The notes beneath the pieces are model-generated. The model ran no database searches, was not told where the DNA came from, and saw only the letters and a list, made by a program, of their open reading frames with translations. The translations under genes were made by a program, and so were the position numbers. DNA of 64,000 bases from the NCBI GenBank assembly GCA_022843845.1, contig JALHMW010000002.1:27559-91558 (forward strand), given 5' to 3'. The stretch is from Archangium sp. (GTDB lineage Bacteria; Myxococcota; Myxococcia; Myxococcales; Myxococcaceae). Shown piece after piece: positions 1 to 7,696 of the stretch; position 1 is the stretch's first letter; each line of letters begins with the position of its first letter.

Positions 1-288
1 TCGATCGAGGCGATGGCCCGCTGTGGCATGCCCGTGCCCGGTGGCCAGGTGTCGTTGATGATGAAGCCGACGTTGCGTGAGAGCGATGACGCCTACAAGC
101 GCGTGGCGCATCAGCTGCTCGAAGAGATGGGCACGGTGATCGCCGCGTTCGACAACGAGCCTACGCACGTCAACGACTACGCGACGCGCTTCCCGAACTG
201 TCTGCCGGTGCACCTGGCGACCGACCACTCGGGCCGCCCCGTGACGCTCGACGAGCGGGTGATCTCGATTCCGCACTTCGCCTGGTAG
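1..288 (+). CDS. C-terminal part of an unrecognised protein (5' truncated by window edge)
   Basis: The frame is open from base 1 to a TAG stop at 286-288, so only about 95 C-terminal residues are visible. They end in ...ISIPHFAW. The first Met (base 13) need not be the start, because the frame continues upstream with no stop. I do not recognise a family: there is no signal peptide, membrane segment or repeat in the visible part, and it looks soluble. About 107 bases separate it from the pyruvate dehydrogenase genes on the same strand, so a link to that operon is possible but not shown. Confidence 0.6.
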   Translation, partial: SIEAMARCGMPVPGGQVSLMMKPTLRESDDAYKRVAHQLLEEMGTVIAAFDNEPTHVNDYATRFPNCLPVHLATDHSGRPVTLDERVISIPHFAW

Positions 289-395
289 GCCCCGCCTCGC
301 CCGACGCGGCGCGCGAAAATTGTGGCGTGGCTGGTTGGGGTCGCGATGTTACATGCCGTTGCGCACACCGTACTTTCGACCGAGGAAATGTCCCC

Positions 396-1508
396 GTGCA
401 TAGCTCCGAGTTGTTGCTCACCATGTACCGGAAGATGGTGTTGGCTCGCCGCTTCGAAGAGAAGGCGGGTCAGGCCTACGGCCAGAAGAAGATTCAGGGC
501 TTCTGCCACCTCTACATCGGCCAGGAAGCCGTCGTCGTCGGCATCAACGAGGCCATTCGCCCCGACGACATGGTCATGACTGGCTACCGCGATCACGTGC
601 ACCCGCTGGTGCGCGGCTCCGACGCCGGCATGTTGATGGCCGAGCTCTTCGGGAAGGACACGGGCTACTCGAAGGGGAAGGGCGGCTCGATGCACTTCTT
701 CGACATCGAGCATCACTTCTACGGCGGCTATGGCATCGTCGGCGGGCAGATTCCGCTCGCGGCCGGCATGGCCTTCGCCTCGAAGTACCGCAACGAAGAT
801 CGCATCACGGTCTGCTCCTTCGGCGACGCTGCGGCGAACCAGGGCGCGTTCCACGAGACCCTCAACATGGCCTCGAAGTGGAAGCTGCCGGTGCTCTACG
901 TCGTCGAGAACAACCGGTACGGCATGGGCACCGACATCGCGCGCGTCTCGGCCGAGCCGGAGATGCACAAGCGCGCTTCGGCCTACAAGATGCGCGGCGT
1001 CACGGTCGACGGCATGGACGTGCTCAAGGTGTACGACACGGTGAAAGAGATCGCCGCGTCCATTCGCGCTGGCGACGGTCCCGTGCTCCTCGAGGCGTAC
1101 ACCTACCGGTTCCGCGGCCACTCGATGTCCGACGCGGCGACGTACCGCTCGAAGGAAGAGGTCGAGCAGGAGCGAGCGCGCGATCCCATCATCAAGCTGC
1201 GAGCGCTGATCCTGAAGAACCGCCCCGGCACCGAGGCGCAGCTCGACGCGATCGACGAGTCGGAGCGGAAGACCGTCGACGAGGCGATCTCGTTCGCCGA
1301 TCAGTCGCCCGAGCCGCCGCTCGAAGACATCTGGACGCACGGCCTCGTCGCTGACGGTGAGCCCGACGAGATGCCCCGCGCGCGCGTGCGTGGCGCGACC
1401 GACGTGAAGTGGCCGTCATACCCCACCGACTTCAAGGTGACGTGGGACCTCGAGCCGCGTGAAGCCCCGGCGCCTGCGCCATCGCTGAAGAAGAAAGGAG
1501 CGGCCTGA
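396..1508 (+). CDS. pdhA: Pyruvate dehydrogenase E1 component, alpha subunit
   Basis: Thiamine-diphosphate-dependent decarboxylation of pyruvate, as the alpha half of an alpha2beta2 E1 in the cytosolic pyruvate dehydrogenase complex. The TPP motif is visible as GDA, 26 residues, then NN (FGDAAANQG...VVENN). YRFRGHSMSD matches the conserved loop of E1 alpha. I chose the GTG at 396 (370 aa, usual family length) because GAGGA lies nine bases upstream; an in-frame ATG at 327 would add an unrelated 23-residue tail. The C-terminus is an Ala/Pro/Lys tail (APAPAPSLKKK). It is followed after 3 bases by the beta subunit, in one operon with E2. A branched-chain 2-oxoacid substrate cannot be fully excluded. 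Confidence 0.93.
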   Translation: MHSSELLLTMYRKMVLARRFEEKAGQAYGQKKIQGFCHLYIGQEAVVVGINEAIRPDDMVMTGYRDHVHPLVRGSDAGMLMAELFGKDTGYSKGKGGSMHFFDIEHHFYGGYGIVGGQIPLAAGMAFASKYRNEDRITVCSFGDAAANQGAFHETLNMASKWKLPVLYVVENNRYGMGTDIARVSAEPEMHKRASAYKMRGVTVDGMDVLKVYDTVKEIAASIRAGDGPVLLEAYTYRFRGHSMSDAATYRSKEEVEQERARDPIIKLRALILKNRPGTEAQLDAIDESERKTVDEAISFADQSPEPPLEDIWTHGLVADGEPDEMPRARVRGATDVKWPSYPTDFKVTWDLEPREAPAPAPSLKKKGAA

Positions 1509-1511
1509 GTC

Positions 1512-2492
1512 ATGGCTGAGATCGCCTACCGCGACGCGCTGAACCAGGCGTTGCACGAAGAGATGGCGCGAGACCCACGCGTGTTCCTCATGGGTGAAGA
1601 GGTCGCCCGCTACAACGGCGCCTACAAGGTGTCGCAGGGCCTGCTCGAGGCGTACGGCAGCGCCCGCGTGGTCGACGCGCCGATCAGCGAGCTCGGGTTC
1701 GCAGGGCTCGGCGTCGGCGCCGCCATGGTGGGCCTGCGCCCGGTCATCGAGATGATGACGTGGAACTTCGCCATTCTCGCGATGGATCAGATCGTCAACA
1801 ACGCCGCGAAGGTGCGCCACATGTCGGGCGGGCAGCTGCGGTGTCCGATCGTCTTCCGTGGCCCGGGCGGCGCGGGTGGGCGGCTCTCCTCGCAGCACAG
1901 CCAGGCGCTCGAGGCGAACTACGCCCACTTCCCGGGCATCAAGGTGATCGCTCCGGGGACGCCGGCTGACGCGAAGGGCCTGCTCAAGAGCGCCATTCGT
2001 GACGAGAACCCGATCGTCTTCATCGAAGGCGAGCTGCTCTACGGCGCCCGCGGGGAGGTCCCCGACGGCGAGTACACGATTCCGATCGGCAAGGCCGACA
2101 TCAAGCGGCCGGGCACCGACGTCACGCTGATCACCTGGTCGCGCATGTTGACGGCCCACGTGCTGCCGGCCGCCGAGCTGCTCGCGCAGCAGGGCATCAA
2201 CGCCGAGGTCGTCGATCTGCGCACGCTCAAGCCGTTCGACAAGGAAGCCGTCGCCGAGTCGGTGCGGAAGACCAACCGCGTCGTCATCGTCGAAGAGGGC
2301 TGGCCGTTCGCCAGCGTCGGCTCCGAGCTGACCGACTTCATTCAGCGGGAGTGCTTCGACGATCTCGACGCCCCCGTCGCGCGAGTCACCGGCCTCGAAG
2401 TGAACATGGCCTACGCCGCCAACCTCGAGCGGGCGATTCAGCCCTCCGTCGAGCGCATCATCGAATCCGTCAAAGCCGTCCTGTATCGGTAA
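1512..2492 (+). CDS. pdhB: Pyruvate dehydrogenase E1 component, beta subunit
   Basis: Beta subunit of the heterotetrameric E1, 326 aa, the normal length. It opens with the transketolase-like pyrimidine-binding half (MGEEVARYNGAYKVSQGL; later ISELGFAGLGVGAAM), and RGPGGAGGRLSSQHSQ is the conserved central loop. The C-terminal half (DVTLITWSRM, DLRTLKPFD, VIVEEGW) is the transketolase C-terminal domain. It starts 3 bases after pdhA and ends 26 bases before the E2 gene, so subunit synthesis is probably coupled. No E3 (dihydrolipoamide dehydrogenase) gene lies in the window and must be encoded elsewhere. Confidence 0.94.
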   Translation: MAEIAYRDALNQALHEEMARDPRVFLMGEEVARYNGAYKVSQGLLEAYGSARVVDAPISELGFAGLGVGAAMVGLRPVIEMMTWNFAILAMDQIVNNAAKVRHMSGGQLRCPIVFRGPGGAGGRLSSQHSQALEANYAHFPGIKVIAPGTPADAKGLLKSAIRDENPIVFIEGELLYGARGEVPDGEYTIPIGKADIKRPGTDVTLITWSRMLTAHVLPAAELLAQQGINAEVVDLRTLKPFDKEAVAESVRKTNRVVIVEEGWPFASVGSELTDFIQRECFDDLDAPVARVTGLEVNMAYAANLERAIQPSVERIIESVKAVLYR

Positions 2493-2518
2493 CCCGTTTT
2501 CCGGAGTGAAAGACCGAC

Positions 2519-3772
2519 ATGGCCGTCGCCGTTCAGCTGCCCGCGCTCTCGCCCACGATGAAAGATGGGCGCATCACCAAATGGCTCAAGAACGAGGGTG
2601 ACAAGATCACCAGCGGCACCGAGATCGCCGAGCTCGAGACCGACAAGTCGAACCTCGCGATCGAGGCCTACGATGACGGGGTGCTGCTCAAGATCCTCGT
2701 GAAGGCTGGCGACTCGGCGCCGGTCGGCTCGACGATCGCGTGGATCGGGAAGGCTGGCGAAGCGATCCCTGAGGCGCCTCCAGCGGCTGCGGCGCCTGCT
2801 GCTGCTGCTCCTCCGGCTGCCGCTGCTAATCCGGCTGCCGCTGCTCCTGTTGCTGCGGCGCCCGCGAAGGTGGCGCCTGTCGTGTCGGCTCCAGTCGCTC
2901 CGCCTGCAGCGGCGGGACGTCTTCGTGCCTCGCCGCTCGCCAAGAAGGTCGCCGAGACGCAGGGCGTGGATCTGAGCGGCGTTCAGGGCTCAGGCCCGAA
3001 CGGCCGCATCGTGCGCCGCGACGTCGAAGCTGCGCTCGAGAAGAAGCCAGCTGGTGGAGGAGCGCCCGTGTTCGCGCGTGCCGCTGGTGTGCGTCTGCCT
3101 CCGACGACCATTCCCGTGACGCAGATGCGCAAGGTGATCGCGCAGCGGCTGACCGAGGTGAAGCCGGGCGTTCCGCACTTCTACCTGAACGTCGACATCG
3201 AGATGGATCAGGCGCTGAAGCTCCGTGAAGAAGCGAAGGCGCAGGAGCTGAAGATCTCGGTCAACGACGTGCTGGTGAAGGCCGTCGCGGTGGCCGTGCG
3301 TCGCTTCCCGCGCATCAACCAGGTCTTCGCGGGCGACGTGATCCAGCAGCTCCAGAACGTCGACGTCGGCATCGCGGTGGCGATCGAAGACGGGCTCATC
3401 ACGCCGATCGTGAAGGACGCCGATCAGAAGGGTCTCGTCGAGATCGCCGCTGAAGTTCGCGACCTCGCCGAGCGCGCGAAGAAGAAGGCGCTCAAGCCCG
3501 ACGAGTACACGGGCGGGAGCATCACGATCTCCAACCTCGGCATGTTCGGCATCGACTCGTTCATCGCGGTGATCAACCCGCCGCAGGCGTCGATCCTCGC
3601 GGTCGGGAAGGTCGAGCCGAAGGTCGTCGTGCGCGACGGGCAGATGGTGATTCGGCAGATGATGTCGATGACGTTCTCGGGCGATCACCGGGTCGTCGAC
3701 GGCGCGGTCGGAGCACAGTTCCTGCAGATCGTTCGTGATCTGCTCGAGCACCCGATGCGTCTGCTGTTCTGA
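2519..3772 (+). CDS. pdhC: Dihydrolipoamide acetyltransferase, E2 of pyruvate dehydrogenase
   Basis: Transfers the acetyl group from lipoyl-lysine to CoA and forms the core of the complex. One lipoyl domain occupies residues 1-78 with the lipoylated lysine in TDKSN (K43). A mobile Ala/Pro-rich linker covers about 83-132, a peripheral-subunit binding domain about 133-174 (ASPLAKKVAE...GPNGRI), and the catalytic domain the rest. The catalytic HxxxD is GDHRVVDG (H390, D394). At 417 aa with a single lipoyl domain it is a short E2. It is the third gene of the pdhA-pdhB-pdhC operon. Confidence 0.93.
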   Translation: MAVAVQLPALSPTMKDGRITKWLKNEGDKITSGTEIAELETDKSNLAIEAYDDGVLLKILVKAGDSAPVGSTIAWIGKAGEAIPEAPPAAAAPAAAAPPAAAANPAAAAPVAAAPAKVAPVVSAPVAPPAAAGRLRASPLAKKVAETQGVDLSGVQGSGPNGRIVRRDVEAALEKKPAGGGAPVFARAAGVRLPPTTIPVTQMRKVIAQRLTEVKPGVPHFYLNVDIEMDQALKLREEAKAQELKISVNDVLVKAVAVAVRRFPRINQVFAGDVIQQLQNVDVGIAVAIEDGLITPIVKDADQKGLVEIAAEVRDLAERAKKKALKPDEYTGGSITISNLGMFGIDSFIAVINPPQASILAVGKVEPKVVVRDGQMVIRQMMSMTFSGDHRVVDGAVGAQFLQIVRDLLEHPMRLLF

Positions 3773-3775
3773 GAC

Positions 3776-4120
3776 GTGATCGAGCCCGAAGATCTCGAGA
3801 GGGCCCAGAACGAGGCCAGCTCCGAACGTGAACTCACCGAGCTCCTCGCGCGCCAGTACGGCGTGCCTGCGATCGACCTGAGCACGCGCACGATCTCCAG
3901 CGAGGTCGTCATGCTCGTTCCGAACGACGTGCGCCTCCGCCTGCTCGCAGTTCCCGTTGAGCGTCATGGTTCGGTGCTGGTCGTTGCCTTCGCCGATCCC
4001 TCGAACTTCGCTGCTGTCACCGAACTCGAAGAACTCACGCAGATGGACATCGAGATCGTCGTCAGTTGCGAGACGGCGGTTCGATCGGCGATCGCCAGGC
4101 TTCAATCGGCGGGACCCTGA
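3776..4120 (+). CDS. Free-standing GspE/PilB N-terminal (T2SSE_N, MshEN-type) domain protein
   Basis: A 114-aa protein consisting almost wholly of the domain that normally precedes the ATPase in type II secretion and type IV pilus motors: a short helix pair (LTELLARQYGVPAIDLS), then VPNDVRLRLLAVPVE, VLVVAFADPSN and an amphipathic end (ETAVRSAIARL). No Walker motifs follow; the stop comes directly after the domain. It starts with GTG 3 bases after the E2 stop, so it is probably co-transcribed with pyruvate dehydrogenase, an unexpected partner. MshEN domains can bind cyclic di-GMP; whether this one does cannot be told from the sequence. Confidence 0.7.
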   Translation: MIEPEDLERAQNEASSERELTELLARQYGVPAIDLSTRTISSEVVMLVPNDVRLRLLAVPVERHGSVLVVAFADPSNFAAVTELEELTQMDIEIVVSCETAVRSAIARLQSAGP

Positions 4121-4266
4121 ACTCCTGCCGATGAACTTCTCGGCGCGTCGCACGAACCACGGCGTCGACCTGCTCTCGAAGCCCTCGCTCGTCCAAACGA
4201 ATGATCGCCAACTCAGCGGGCACTCATCGATGCAGTCCGAAGCGCGCCTCATGTCAGGATGACTTC

Positions 4267-5226
4267 ATGTTTCGTCTCAGCGTTCTCGTCGTCGTCGTCT
4301 CTGCCGCCGGCTGTAAGACCACCGAAGGCCCGAGCGGGCAGGGCGGTGCCGGCTTCCGAGCTGCGACCGTCGACGCGCCGACGGTGCCGATGCAGGCGAT
4401 GTACGCGCTCTGCTGGCCAGCCACCGCCAGCGCCCAGGAGCGGGTGAAGCTCCTTCCGCTGCCGGGGGGCGACGTCACCTTCGAGGCGAAGAACGGCGCG
4501 AGCAACAGCACCGGCTGGTGCCTTCGCGAGATCATCACCAGCTACCCCGTCTCGCTGCGCCCGACCGCAGAACAGGAGCTCGCGCCACCGGCCGCGCCCG
4601 TCGATCTCTGGGCCGCGCTCGCGTGGGTGAAGCTGCTGGCCCCGGGACGCTTCGGTCCAGAACGAGGTCTGCTCGATCCCGCTCCGCTCGCCGCGGCCTG
4701 CTTCGGGAAGGGCACGGTCCGCGACGGTGTCATCGCGGTCGAGCACGCTCCTGTTCTCTCGGTCCGTGGCCTCGCCTCGATCGAAGCCGAGCGGTGTCTC
4801 GAGGCCGTGCTCGCCAGCACCGCGTGGCCTGCGCCGAAAGACATCCGCATGAAGCTCGTCGCGCCACCTCGTGGGCTCGCGGCCGCAGGCGACGTCAGCC
4901 ACTACTTCGCGCCCGACTCCGACGCGCTCGGTGTGCTCGACGCGCAGACGGTTCGCGACACCATGCGCACCATCAGCCCGAAGATCGGCGCGTGCTGGAA
5001 CGAAACGCTCGTGCGGCGCGCAGGCATCGGCGGCGGCCGCACCTTCCGCCTCCGCACCGATCAGAACGGACAGCTCGTCAGCGCGTGGGTCTCCTCCAGC
5101 CTCACCGATGGCGCCCCGGCCGTCGACGCCATCCTCGACCGCTGCATCGCGCAGTCGATCAAGGGCCTGCGGTTCCCCGGAACGTTCGGCGACGGCGCGT
5201 ACACCTGGGTCTTCGCGACGCGCTGA
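4267..5226 (+). CDS. Lipoprotein with C-terminal AgmX/PglI-like domain
   Basis: 319 aa. The start is ATG 4267, with AGGA seven bases upstream; earlier in-frame starts would put a basic tail before the signal peptide. The signal peptide ends in the lipobox VSAAGC, so it is probably a lipidated outer-membrane protein. The middle is unassigned. The last ~100 residues (VRDTMRTISPKIGACWNE, then GRTFRLRTDQNGQLVSAW, and a Cys before FPGTFGDG) match the pattern of the AgmX/PglI C-terminal domain common in myxobacterial envelope and motility proteins. Function is unknown. The gene converges on the PilZ gene, 6 bases away. Confidence 0.7.
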   Translation: MFRLSVLVVVVSAAGCKTTEGPSGQGGAGFRAATVDAPTVPMQAMYALCWPATASAQERVKLLPLPGGDVTFEAKNGASNSTGWCLREIITSYPVSLRPTAEQELAPPAAPVDLWAALAWVKLLAPGRFGPERGLLDPAPLAAACFGKGTVRDGVIAVEHAPVLSVRGLASIEAERCLEAVLASTAWPAPKDIRMKLVAPPRGLAAAGDVSHYFAPDSDALGVLDAQTVRDTMRTISPKIGACWNETLVRRAGIGGGRTFRLRTDQNGQLVSAWVSSSLTDGAPAVDAILDRCIAQSIKGLRFPGTFGDGAYTWVFATR

Positions 5227-5232
5227 ACCGAA

Positions 5233-5541
5233 TCACCCCGCAATGCTCGCCAACACCTTCTGCAGCACCTCGACCTGCCCGGGATCGAACCGGGAGAACT
5301 GCGCGCCCATGCCCTTCGGGGTGAGTGCGTGATGACGGACCTGACATGAGAGCTTGAGCTTGCCGAGGGCGCCGAGATCGAGCGTCACGCTCACGTTGCT
5401 GCCGATGGGGAGCTGCGCGCCTTCGAAGAAGAGCCCTCCGACTGACAGGTTCGTACACGTCCCTCGAACGGCGCCGCGTGGGCCCTCGAAGACGGCAGGA
5501 AACGCACAGGCATGGCGGGGGTTGCTTCTGAGGTCGTTCAT
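5233..5541 (-). CDS. PilZ-domain protein (single domain)
   Basis: 102 aa, all PilZ. The cyclic-di-GMP-binding RxxxR box appears as RSNPRH near the N-terminus, and the second motif (D/NxSxxG) is NLSVGG. The fold continues with IGSNVSVTLDLG and SCQVRHHALTPKGMGAQF. The start at 5541 is set by GGAAAGG eight bases upstream; a longer in-frame version would read through the terminator-like hairpin and is rejected. Single PilZ domains usually act as cyclic-di-GMP receptors on motility or polysaccharide machinery. The 5' leader contains a strong hairpin just before the ribosome binding site. Confidence 0.78.
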   Translation of the reverse strand: MNDLRSNPRHACAFPAVFEGPRGAVRGTCTNLSVGGLFFEGAQLPIGSNVSVTLDLGALGKLKLSCQVRHHALTPKGMGAQFSRFDPGQVEVLQKVLASIAG

Positions 5542-5842
5542 TCGGTGCCTTTCCAGGCTGCAGCAAAAAGCAGAGGGCGGCGGAGCCAACTCGCTCCGCC
5601 GCCCCCTTTGAAAAACGTTCCCCGCGTGAGCCGTGTGTGCAGCTTCCACTGAACCAAGGGGTTCAGGTGGGGATCAAATTCGAACGCCTTCGGCGTCCTT
5701 CCCGTGAGGAAAGGCATGCACCCGGAGCCCGAAACGACCCCCGTTTGATTGGTATCGGTTCGAGCGTTTGCTGCACATCACGCACCCCGCAGGGAACTTC
5801 CTGTTGAACTCGTGCTGAGACGCCAATCATAAGGCGACGGAC
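5542..5842 (-). other. 300-base divergent intergenic region with structured leader on the minus strand
   Basis: No convincing protein-coding frame. On the minus strand it can fold into consecutive hairpins: ACGCC/GGCGT around 5692-5706, TGAACC/GGTTCA around 5649-5666, and a perfect 12-base-pair stem at 5575-5604. The last is followed by a U-rich run and sits just before the PilZ ribosome binding site. This is the layout of a riboswitch or attenuator, or of a small RNA with its own terminator. The conserved core of the GEMM cyclic-di-GMP riboswitch was looked for and not found. The region must also hold the promoter of the divergent TPR gene at 5843. Confidence 0.45.
5565..5604 (-). terminator. 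Intrinsic-terminator-like hairpin in the PilZ leader
   Basis: Perfect inverted repeat GGGCGGCGGAGC / GCTCCGCCGCCC (5575-5586 and 5593-5604) with a 6-base loop. On the minus strand it is followed by TCTGCTTTTTG. It ends about 24 bases before the PilZ start codon, so read-through or termination here would decide expression of that gene. Confidence 0.55.
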
Positions 5843-6718
5843 ATGCGTTTCAAGGGTGGTAACCTGCCCACACTGATGGAGCGCGCGGGTCGGGTCTTTT
5901 TTCTGGTGGTGTGCCTCACGGCTTCTGTCGTGTTTTCCGCGACGCCCGCGCCGATGCTCCTCTCGGGGCCGTACCAGGTCGGCGGGCTCGGCCTGTTCAC
6001 CCTCAAGGTCACCCGCAGCGAGGTGAAGGGCGTCTACCTCTCGGGTTCGCGCTGCGATTTCAAAGTCGACGAGCCACTGCTCGAGGGCTCGCTCGAGGGC
6101 TCGGTGTTCGTCGGGAAGCTGACGACCTGCTTCACCGGCTCAGGCTGCGGCTCCACGGGCGTCATTCCGTTTCTGGGCGTCGTGTCAGACACCTCGATCA
6201 CCGGGTACCTCACGATTCCCGAGGCGTGCTCCGCGCCTGGCCTCGAGAACCGCCTGACGATTCAGCTCGACTTTGCGTGGCTGAAGAAGCTCGCCGACGA
6301 GGCATGGCGCGCGCGGAAGTGGGACGCGGCCCTGCCGCTGCTTCGCCGAATGGTTCAGCTGCCCTCGGCCTCGAGCGATCCGAAGGTCTTCAACCAGCTT
6401 GGGGTGGTGTACAACCAGTCGAAGGCCTTTGCTGAAGGTCGCCAGGTCTTCGAGGCGGCCCTCGAGCTCGCGAACAGAAACGGCGCGCCCGCCGAGCTCA
6501 AGTCCGACATTCTCTACAATCTTGCGTGCGCCGAGGCTGGCGTAGCGAACCGCGATCCCGTGATCCAGGCGCGGGCGATCGAGCACCTCAGGCAGGCCAT
6601 TCAACTCAGCCCGTCGGCGCTCCTTCGTGAGGGCCTCGCGAACGACGCCGACCTCGACCCCCTGCGCGGCCTGCCCGAGTTCCAGAAGCTCGCCGGCACC
6701 CGGAAGGGCCCGCGGTGA
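5843..6718 (+). CDS. Secreted TPR-repeat protein
   Basis: 291 aa with a signal peptide (hydrophobic run VFFLVVCLTASVVFSA after a basic N-terminus). A beta-rich middle follows with four Cys near CDFKVDE and CFTGSGCGS. The C-terminal half is TPR-like (LADEAWRARKWDAALPLLRRM; KVFNQLGVVYNQSKAFAEGRQVFEAAL; ILYNLACAEAG). The start at 5843 has AAGG eight bases upstream; ATG 5876 would give a shorter leader and is the alternative. The last codons overlap the kinase start by GTGA, so the two are translationally coupled and may act together. Probably periplasmic or surface; precise role unknown. Confidence 0.7.
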   Translation: MRFKGGNLPTLMERAGRVFFLVVCLTASVVFSATPAPMLLSGPYQVGGLGLFTLKVTRSEVKGVYLSGSRCDFKVDEPLLEGSLEGSVFVGKLTTCFTGSGCGSTGVIPFLGVVSDTSITGYLTIPEACSAPGLENRLTIQLDFAWLKKLADEAWRARKWDAALPLLRRMVQLPSASSDPKVFNQLGVVYNQSKAFAEGRQVFEAALELANRNGAPAELKSDILYNLACAEAGVANRDPVIQARAIEHLRQAIQLSPSALLREGLANDADLDPLRGLPEFQKLAGTRKGPR

Positions 6719-7626
6719 CGCTTCCCACGCGTGTCGGTCGCTGGGAGGTGCTCAAGCCGTTGGGCAAGGGCGGGATGGCCGAGGTGTTTCACGTGCGGGG
6801 CCTCGAGGAGCCGTTCCTCGGCAAGGAGTTCGCGCTCAAGCGGTTGCTCCCCGCGCTCGAGGTCGACCCAGAAGCCGTGCGTCTCTTCAAGGCCGAGGCT
6901 GAGCTCTCGAAACACCTGCACCACCCCAACATCGTCGAGGTCCACGACGTCGGCCGCGAGGGTGACTCGATCTACATGGTGATGGACTTCATCGACGGGC
7001 GCGACGTCGGGCAGATCGTCAAGCGCTGCCGCCAGCGCAAGGTGCAGTGGCCGGTCGACTTCGCCGTGTACCTCACCAAGGCGCTGCTCGATGCGCTCGA
7101 GTACGCGCACCACGCGACCGATCCCGAAGGCCACCCACTCGGCGTGATTCACTGCGACGTCTCGCCCTCGAACTTCTTCGTCTCGCGCACCGGAGAGCTC
7201 AAGCTCGGCGACTTCGGCGTGGCGCGTTCACTGCTCGAGGGTGGGGCCGATCAGGTGATGGGTAAGCCGTACTACCTCTCGCCTGAAGCCCTCGAAGGGG
7301 TGCTGACGCCGCAGGTCGACCTCTGGGCCGTCGCGGTGACGCTCTACGAGCTGATCACGCTGCAGCGGCCCTTCCAGGGCAAGACGCCCGATGAGGTGTT
7401 CGATGCCATTCGACACTCTCGCTACGTGCCGGTGCAGCAGGTGCGCCCTGACGTGCCGTCGGTGATCGATGGCCTGCTCGCGCGCGCGTTCGACGCCGAT
7501 CCTCAGCACCGCTACCCGTCGGCTGCGGCCTTCGCCGAGGCCTTGATGCCGCTGTACGACGAGCGCGTCGGAACGCCGCTGGCCATCTCGGCCGTCGTTC
7601 GCGGGCTGTTCGGCACGACTGACTGA
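6715..7626 (+). CDS. Hanks-type Ser/Thr protein kinase, cytosolic, non-RD
   Basis: 303 aa, the bare catalytic domain with no membrane segment or sensor domain. Visible: glycine loop LGKGGMAEVF (16-25), ATP lysine ALK42, catalytic loop H146-C147-D148 with N153, DFG at 166-168, and SPE in place of APE. The usual Arg before the catalytic Asp is Cys (HCD), making it a non-RD kinase that may not need activation-loop phosphorylation. Start GTG overlaps the preceding TPR gene (GTGA). The substrate is unknown; the coupled TPR protein is a candidate partner only by position. Confidence 0.9.
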   Translation: MTLPTRVGRWEVLKPLGKGGMAEVFHVRGLEEPFLGKEFALKRLLPALEVDPEAVRLFKAEAELSKHLHHPNIVEVHDVGREGDSIYMVMDFIDGRDVGQIVKRCRQRKVQWPVDFAVYLTKALLDALEYAHHATDPEGHPLGVIHCDVSPSNFFVSRTGELKLGDFGVARSLLEGGADQVMGKPYYLSPEALEGVLTPQVDLWAVAVTLYELITLQRPFQGKTPDEVFDAIRHSRYVPVQQVRPDVPSVIDGLLARAFDADPQHRYPSAAAFAEALMPLYDERVGTPLAISAVVRGLFGTTD

Positions 7627-7696
7627 TCCATCAACCGCAGCGCTGATGGCGTCGCCGAGTCTCGTCTGCTGCATCACCTGGAGTCTGATCAGCGCC

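Noticed and set aside
5542..5842. A GEMM-type cyclic-di-GMP riboswitch before the PilZ gene
   Set aside because: The conserved GEMM core (GGCAAACC ... GACGCAAAGCC) is not present on either strand, so only an unclassified structured leader is claimed.
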